A stretch of DNA of 51,797 nt, from contig NZ_JAGYJN010000010.1 of NCBI RefSeq assembly GCF_018402035.1, positions 1 through 51,797 on the forward strand, read 5' to 3'. The stretch is from Roseicyclus sp. Lineage in GTDB: Bacteria; Pseudomonadota; Alphaproteobacteria; Rhodobacterales; Rhodobacteraceae. Positions 48,904 through 51,797 of this stretch are shown in pieces. A program made the position numbers and the translations under genes. A model generated the notes under the pieces. It was not told where the DNA came from. It did no database searches and worked only from the letters and a program-made list of their open reading frames with translations. The stretch's first letter is position 1. Each line of letters opens with the position of its first letter.

Positions 48904-49606
48904 GAGCGTCTCCGACGACCTTGCCCTCGGCCATGGTCAACGTGCGGTCCATGCGCTCTGCCAGTCCCGCATCATGCGTCACGGCGATCAGTGTCCGACC
49001 AGCACCTTTCGCAAGCCCGACGAGATCGTCAATCAGCCGGTCGGCGCTGGCCCGATCCAGACTGGCCGTCGGTTCATCCGCGAGGATGATCGCAGGTTCA
49101 CCCGACAGCGCACGAGCGACAGCGATGCGCTGCCGTTCGCCACCCGAAAAGCTGTCGGTCTTGCGCAATCCTGCCCGTCCTAGACCGAGCCGGTCAAGCC
49201 AGTGGACCGCCTGCCGCCGCCGTGCTGCACGCTCAGCACGAGGCGCAAAGGCAGCGGCGAGGGAAGCATTATCAATCACGTCCAACTCCTCGAACAACAG
49301 GAAGTCTTGAAAGATCAGTCCGACGTTCTCGCGGCGGAACCGAGCGCGGGCGGCTTCGTCAAGTTGCGCAATATCAGTTTTGCCCCAAACCACTCTTCCA
49401 GCCCTCGGCTGCACCAAACCGGACAATGCATACAACAAGGAGGATTTGCCGGCCCCAGATGGACCACGGATCGCAAGAGAGCTTCCGGCTGCCAACGTAA
49501 GGCTGTGGAGACCGACGAGTTGCCGACCATCGGGAGCTCGAACGTCGAGGTCGGTCACGGCCAGATCAAGCCCGGCTAGATCACGCTCAACTTGATCAGC
49601 ATCCAT
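48896..49606 (-). CDS. MacB/LolD-type ABC transporter ATPase
   Basis: 237 residues from ATG at 49606, chosen because it lies directly after the stop of the upstream gene; longer open frame upstream overlaps that gene. Walker A GPSGAGKSSLL, Q-loop IFQDFLLFEEL, signature FSGGERQRIAVARALSG, Walker B IILADEPTASLDRA, H-loop VTHDAGLAERM. The short Lol/MacB form pairs with the FtsX-type permease encoded next. The frame is clean. Confidence 0.85.
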   Translation of the reverse strand: MDADQVERDLAGLDLAVTDLDVRAPDGRQLVGLHSLTLAAGSSLAIRGPSGAGKSSLLYALSGLVQPRAGRVVWGKTDIAQLDEAARARFRRENVGLIFQDFLLFEELDVIDNASLAAAFAPRAERAARRRQAVHWLDRLGLGRAGLRKTDSFSGGERQRIAVARALSGEPAIILADEPTASLDRASADRLIDDLVGLAKGAGRTLIAVTHDAGLAERMDRTLTMAEGKVVGDAHG

Positions 49607-49607
49607 A

Positions 49608-50051
49608 TCAGCCACGCGCGTAGGTCGCATCGACAAGCCGGACCTTCGAGTAAAATCCCAATTCCGGGTCAACGTAATCGCCAAGTTCCAACACACCCGT
49701 GGTCAACATTGGCGCGTTGAACGGCAGGACGTTTACGATCCGCTTTGTATAGACGGCAAGGATGTCATCGGGCCATGGCGTGCCGGGTTCGCAGAACGGA
49801 CAAACGGCCATCGGCATTTTGGTCAACACGAAAAAGTGCGACTCGGCCCTCAGTGGGGGGGCCATGAAACCCGCAATCGTGATACGTGCGCCCTCGTTTG
49901 CGAGTGCCACGTTGGAAAAGCTCATGTCGCGGTTGTAGAGATCGCGCAACCGAAGTGGCTCGTCTTGCGCGTGGAGTTGTGCCGGAAAGGTAACCGCCAC
50001 TGGCAACGCAGAAATGAGAGACAGAAGGTGGCGCCGCGTTGGCTTTTGCAT
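49608..50051 (-). CDS. Tat-type secreted DUF3299-like protein
   Basis: 147 residues. The N-terminus KPTRRHLLSLISALPVAV has a twin-arginine motif (TRRHLL) and hydrophobic stretch with cleavage near LHAQ, so it is probably exported folded, possibly with a metal. The mature part reads NEGARITIAGFMAPPLRAE, VLTKMPMAVCPFCEPG with a CxxC pair, and VLELGDYVDPELGFYSKVRLV; the order and OB-like pattern resemble DUF3299 proteins, which occur with MacB-like ABC genes. First of the four-gene operon; a good AAAGGAGGA ribosome-binding site precedes it. The zinc/copper connection is inferred from neighbours. Confidence 0.6.
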   Translation of the reverse strand: MQKPTRRHLLSLISALPVAVTFPAQLHAQDEPLRLRDLYNRDMSFSNVALANEGARITIAGFMAPPLRAESHFFVLTKMPMAVCPFCEPGTPWPDDILAVYTKRIVNVLPFNAPMLTTGVLELGDYVDPELGFYSKVRLVDATYARG

Positions 50052-50166
50052 CGAATCCTCCTTTAGTTTTTAAGTAGCGAAATTATTTAACAATCACGTG
50101 ACACGCGACTGGCCAAACGTTACCGCGGGCGGAACAATGACCGCCTGAAAGCAGCCGAAACAGACA

Positions 50167-50191
50167 CGGGCCCCACATTACGCGGAGCCCG
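50167..50191 (-). terminator. Terminator hairpin after alkaline phosphatase
   Basis: CGGGCTCC / GGGGCCCG (8 pairs, one G-T) around a nine-base loop, followed on the minus strand by a T-rich TGTCTGTTT. It isolates the phosphatase from the DUF3299 operon. Confidence 0.6.
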
Positions 50192-50211
50192 GCTTTGCTT
50201 GTTAGATCAGC

Positions 50212-51705
50212 TTATTCGGTAGTCATAGCATGATGCATGACGTGGAAGATCACGTTCTGCTCGATCGTGCCGCCAATCAGGTGCGCGAAGGGGCCATGCG
50301 CATAGACGGCAACGTCAGAGCCCGCATGGGTTTCCGACGACATCGGCACCAGCGCCTGCTGGAGGTAGTCGGGGTCCATCGCCTCTTCGTTGGTCACGGA
50401 AGGACGCGATCCAAAGTACTCACCGCCGGCCTGTGCGGTCAGGACAGAGCCGGCACCGTTCAGATAGCCTGCCACTGTATAAGGCTTGCCGTCGGCCGCA
50501 AGATTTGCCTCTCCAGTGTGCTCAACGCCGTTGTTGTTGATCTTCATGCAAAGACCGGTGATGTCGGACCCACGGCCGCAATAGCCGTTGAACGTGATCG
50601 CATGTTCATGATCGGCGGTAACGATGATCAGCGTCTCGCTGGCATCCGTCATATCCATCGCCATCTGTACGGCCTCGGCAAAAGCAACGCCGTCAGTCAG
50701 AACACGGTGCAGGTTTCCACCGTGGTTGGCATGGTCGACGCGGCCAGCCTCGATCGACAGGAAATAACCTTCTTCATTGGCCGACAGACGCTCGATCGCG
50801 GCTGCAGTCATTTCGGCCAGAGATGGCTCGCCGGTGCGGTCGAATTCGTACATCATGTGCGAGGCTTCGAAAAGGCCGAGGATCGGGCCATTGCCACCTG
50901 TAGCAAGGGCGTCAAAGCCTTCGTCGTTCCAGACATACTGGCCGCCAAGCGCTTCGATCTCTGCGATCAGGTTGCGGCCATCGGTCCGGCGGCCTTCTTT
51001 GCCTTCGTCATCCACGAAACCGGTTGGCAGGAAGTTGTTACGCCCGCCACCCATGGCAAGATCAATGAGGCCATTGCTCATCGCGTCAAACAGCTGTGCG
51101 GCGATGTCCTTTTGCGTGTCGCAGCCTTCGGGCAGCGCGCTGTCGTTTTCCCAATTGCGATGGACCGTCACAGCATAAGAGGCTGCAGGGGTTGCGTGGG
51201 TGATCCGCGCGGTCGAGATGACACCGACCGACTTGCCCATACCGTCCGCGATTTGCGCCAGGGTGGTCAGTTCGTTGCCCGGAAGAGCGGCACAATCGCC
51301 GACATTCACACTGCCGTCGACGTTGATCATCGTGTTCTTGCTTTTTACGCCGGTGACCATCGCCGACGCGGTCGGGGCCGAGTCAGGGGTCTGGCCATTG
51401 ACTGTATAGGTCTTGACCAGCGCCATATGGGGGAAAGTTTCATAGGGCAGCACGTGATCGTCGCCCAGACCGCCAGCCTGCTGGCCCGCGAACAGACGGA
51501 TGGCGTAGTTGGTGTTGACGCCGTTGCCATCCGCATTGAGCAAGATGACGTTGCGGGCGCGGTTGGTATTGGGCTGCAAAGCCAGCCGCTCTTCAAGCGT
51601 GGCCTGTCCCGCGACGAACCAGTCGCTGTTCGCTTGGGCGATGTCCTGCGCCGCGGCGCCAGTAGCCGTCATTGCGGCAACGATCGCAAGTCCAGAAATC
51701 TTCAT
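50212..51705 (-). CDS. Alkaline phosphatase, PhoA-type
   Basis: Periplasmic phosphomonoesterase, 497 residues, with signal peptide (MKISGLAIVAAMTATGAAAQ). Metal-binding Asp59 lies in NADGNG, where most family members have GDGMG. The nucleophile is Ser109 in PDSAPTASAMVTG. Further metal ligands: SIEAGRVDHANHGG (Glu, Asp, His), TADHEHA (Asp, His) and the late ETHAGSD (His). All residues needed for two Zn and one Mg are present. ATG at 51705 follows GAGGAGCTC. It is transcribed alone (terminator downstream) and a Pho-box-like site lies 53 bases upstream, fitting phosphate-starvation control. Confidence 0.88.
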   Translation of the reverse strand: MKISGLAIVAAMTATGAAAQDIAQANSDWFVAGQATLEERLALQPNTNRARNVILLNADGNGVNTNYAIRLFAGQQAGGLGDDHVLPYETFPHMALVKTYTVNGQTPDSAPTASAMVTGVKSKNTMINVDGSVNVGDCAALPGNELTTLAQIADGMGKSVGVISTARITHATPAASYAVTVHRNWENDSALPEGCDTQKDIAAQLFDAMSNGLIDLAMGGGRNNFLPTGFVDDEGKEGRRTDGRNLIAEIEALGGQYVWNDEGFDALATGGNGPILGLFEASHMMYEFDRTGEPSLAEMTAAAIERLSANEEGYFLSIEAGRVDHANHGGNLHRVLTDGVAFAEAVQMAMDMTDASETLIIVTADHEHAITFNGYCGRGSDITGLCMKINNNGVEHTGEANLAADGKPYTVAGYLNGAGSVLTAQAGGEYFGSRPSVTNEEAMDPDYLQQALVPMSSETHAGSDVAVYAHGPFAHLIGGTIEQNVIFHVMHHAMTTE

Positions 51706-51757
51706 GGGTAGAGCTCCTCTAGGTGTGATTCTGCACGCGCTACGCTATGCAGCGACG

Positions 51758-51775
51758 GAAACAATTTGATGACGC
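51758..51775 (-). promoter_or_regulatory. Candidate Pho box upstream of alkaline phosphatase
   Basis: On the minus strand GCGTCATCAAATTGTTTC matches the PhoB consensus CTGTCATAAAACTGTCAC at 12 of 18 positions, with two TGTCA-like half sites 11 bases apart. Its position, 53 bases before the start codon, fits an activator site. Confidence 0.45.
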
Positions 51776-51797
51776 AGTCGAGAAAGCTGCGTGCAAT

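Noticed and set aside
50052..50110. Zur box before the DUF3299 operon
   Set aside because: The best candidate, TGTTAAATAATTTCG on the minus strand, agrees with the core at only about 9 of 15 positions and is not palindromic.
50230..51711. A 493-codon open frame on the plus strand opposite alkaline phosphatase
   Set aside because: It is the mirror of a strong coding gene; the minus-strand product has all family motifs and a signal peptide.

Overview
The window looks like a piece of an alphaproteobacterial genome, most likely a Rhodobacterales (Roseobacter-type) bacterium. This rests on GC-rich codon use, urea and peptide ABC operons, a tripartite tricarboxylate transporter, and IS and plasmid-type genes typical of that order. 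No database search was possible, so the lineage is an inference. One property dominates the reading: between about 2.3 kb and 44 kb nearly every recognisable gene is interrupted by single-base indels, often in short homopolymers, while the genes at 1-2.3 kb, 22.5-23.6 kb, 44.3-45.8 kb and 47.1-51.7 kb read cleanly. I give such genes their full inferred extent and type them 'pseudogene', but many may be intact genes with consensus errors.

Layout. 0-2.3 kb: end of a urea ABC transporter operon (urtC-D-E). 2.3-7.8 kb, minus strand: an oligopeptide ABC operon (oppA-B-C-D-F). 8.7-12.5 kb: a divergent two-component pair, a LuxR-type response regulator and a hybrid histidine kinase with receiver and Hpt domains, around an AT-rich spacer with a palindrome. 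13.4-14.6 kb: a copper cluster (CueR-type operator, HMA chaperone, His/Cys-rich secreted protein, DUF305 protein, terminator). 14.8-16.2 kb: a FliD-like gene. 17.0-23.6 kb: universal stress protein, TctC-B-A transporter, acyl-CoA synthetase and ketopantoate-reductase-like enzyme, which together suggest uptake and CoA activation of a carboxylate. 23.7-28.3 kb: a large autotransporter whose passenger contains a module of about 1 kb present three times.

28.7-46.8 kb is accessory DNA: two adjacent toxin-antitoxin modules (higBA, parDE), a small regulator, a large serine recombinase followed by two ParB/RepB-like genes, a possible zinc-finger ORF, a cluster of IS630, IS5 and IS6 remnants, a sugar ABC operon whose flanking enzyme genes are cut off on both sides, a plasmid or phage replication-gene remnant, a complete-looking IS21 element with repeated termini, a HGGxSTGP-type small protein, and an AT-rich two-gene operon (membrane protein with a peptidoglycan-binding-like domain plus a secreted protein) behind a near-perfect 23-bp palindrome. 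Two Zur-box-like palindromes lie at 44.08 and 46.39 kb.

47.1-51.7 kb, minus strand: a clean metal-related block. It holds a Tat-type secreted DUF3299-like protein, a MacB/LolD-type ABC ATPase and permease and a PCu(A)C copper chaperone in one operon, preceded by an alkaline phosphatase with its own terminator and a candidate Pho box. The best candidates for little-described biology are the recombinase/dual-ParB trio, the AT-rich two-gene operon with its operator, and the DUF3299-ABC-PCu(A)C operon. I saw no tRNA, rRNA or CRISPR array.
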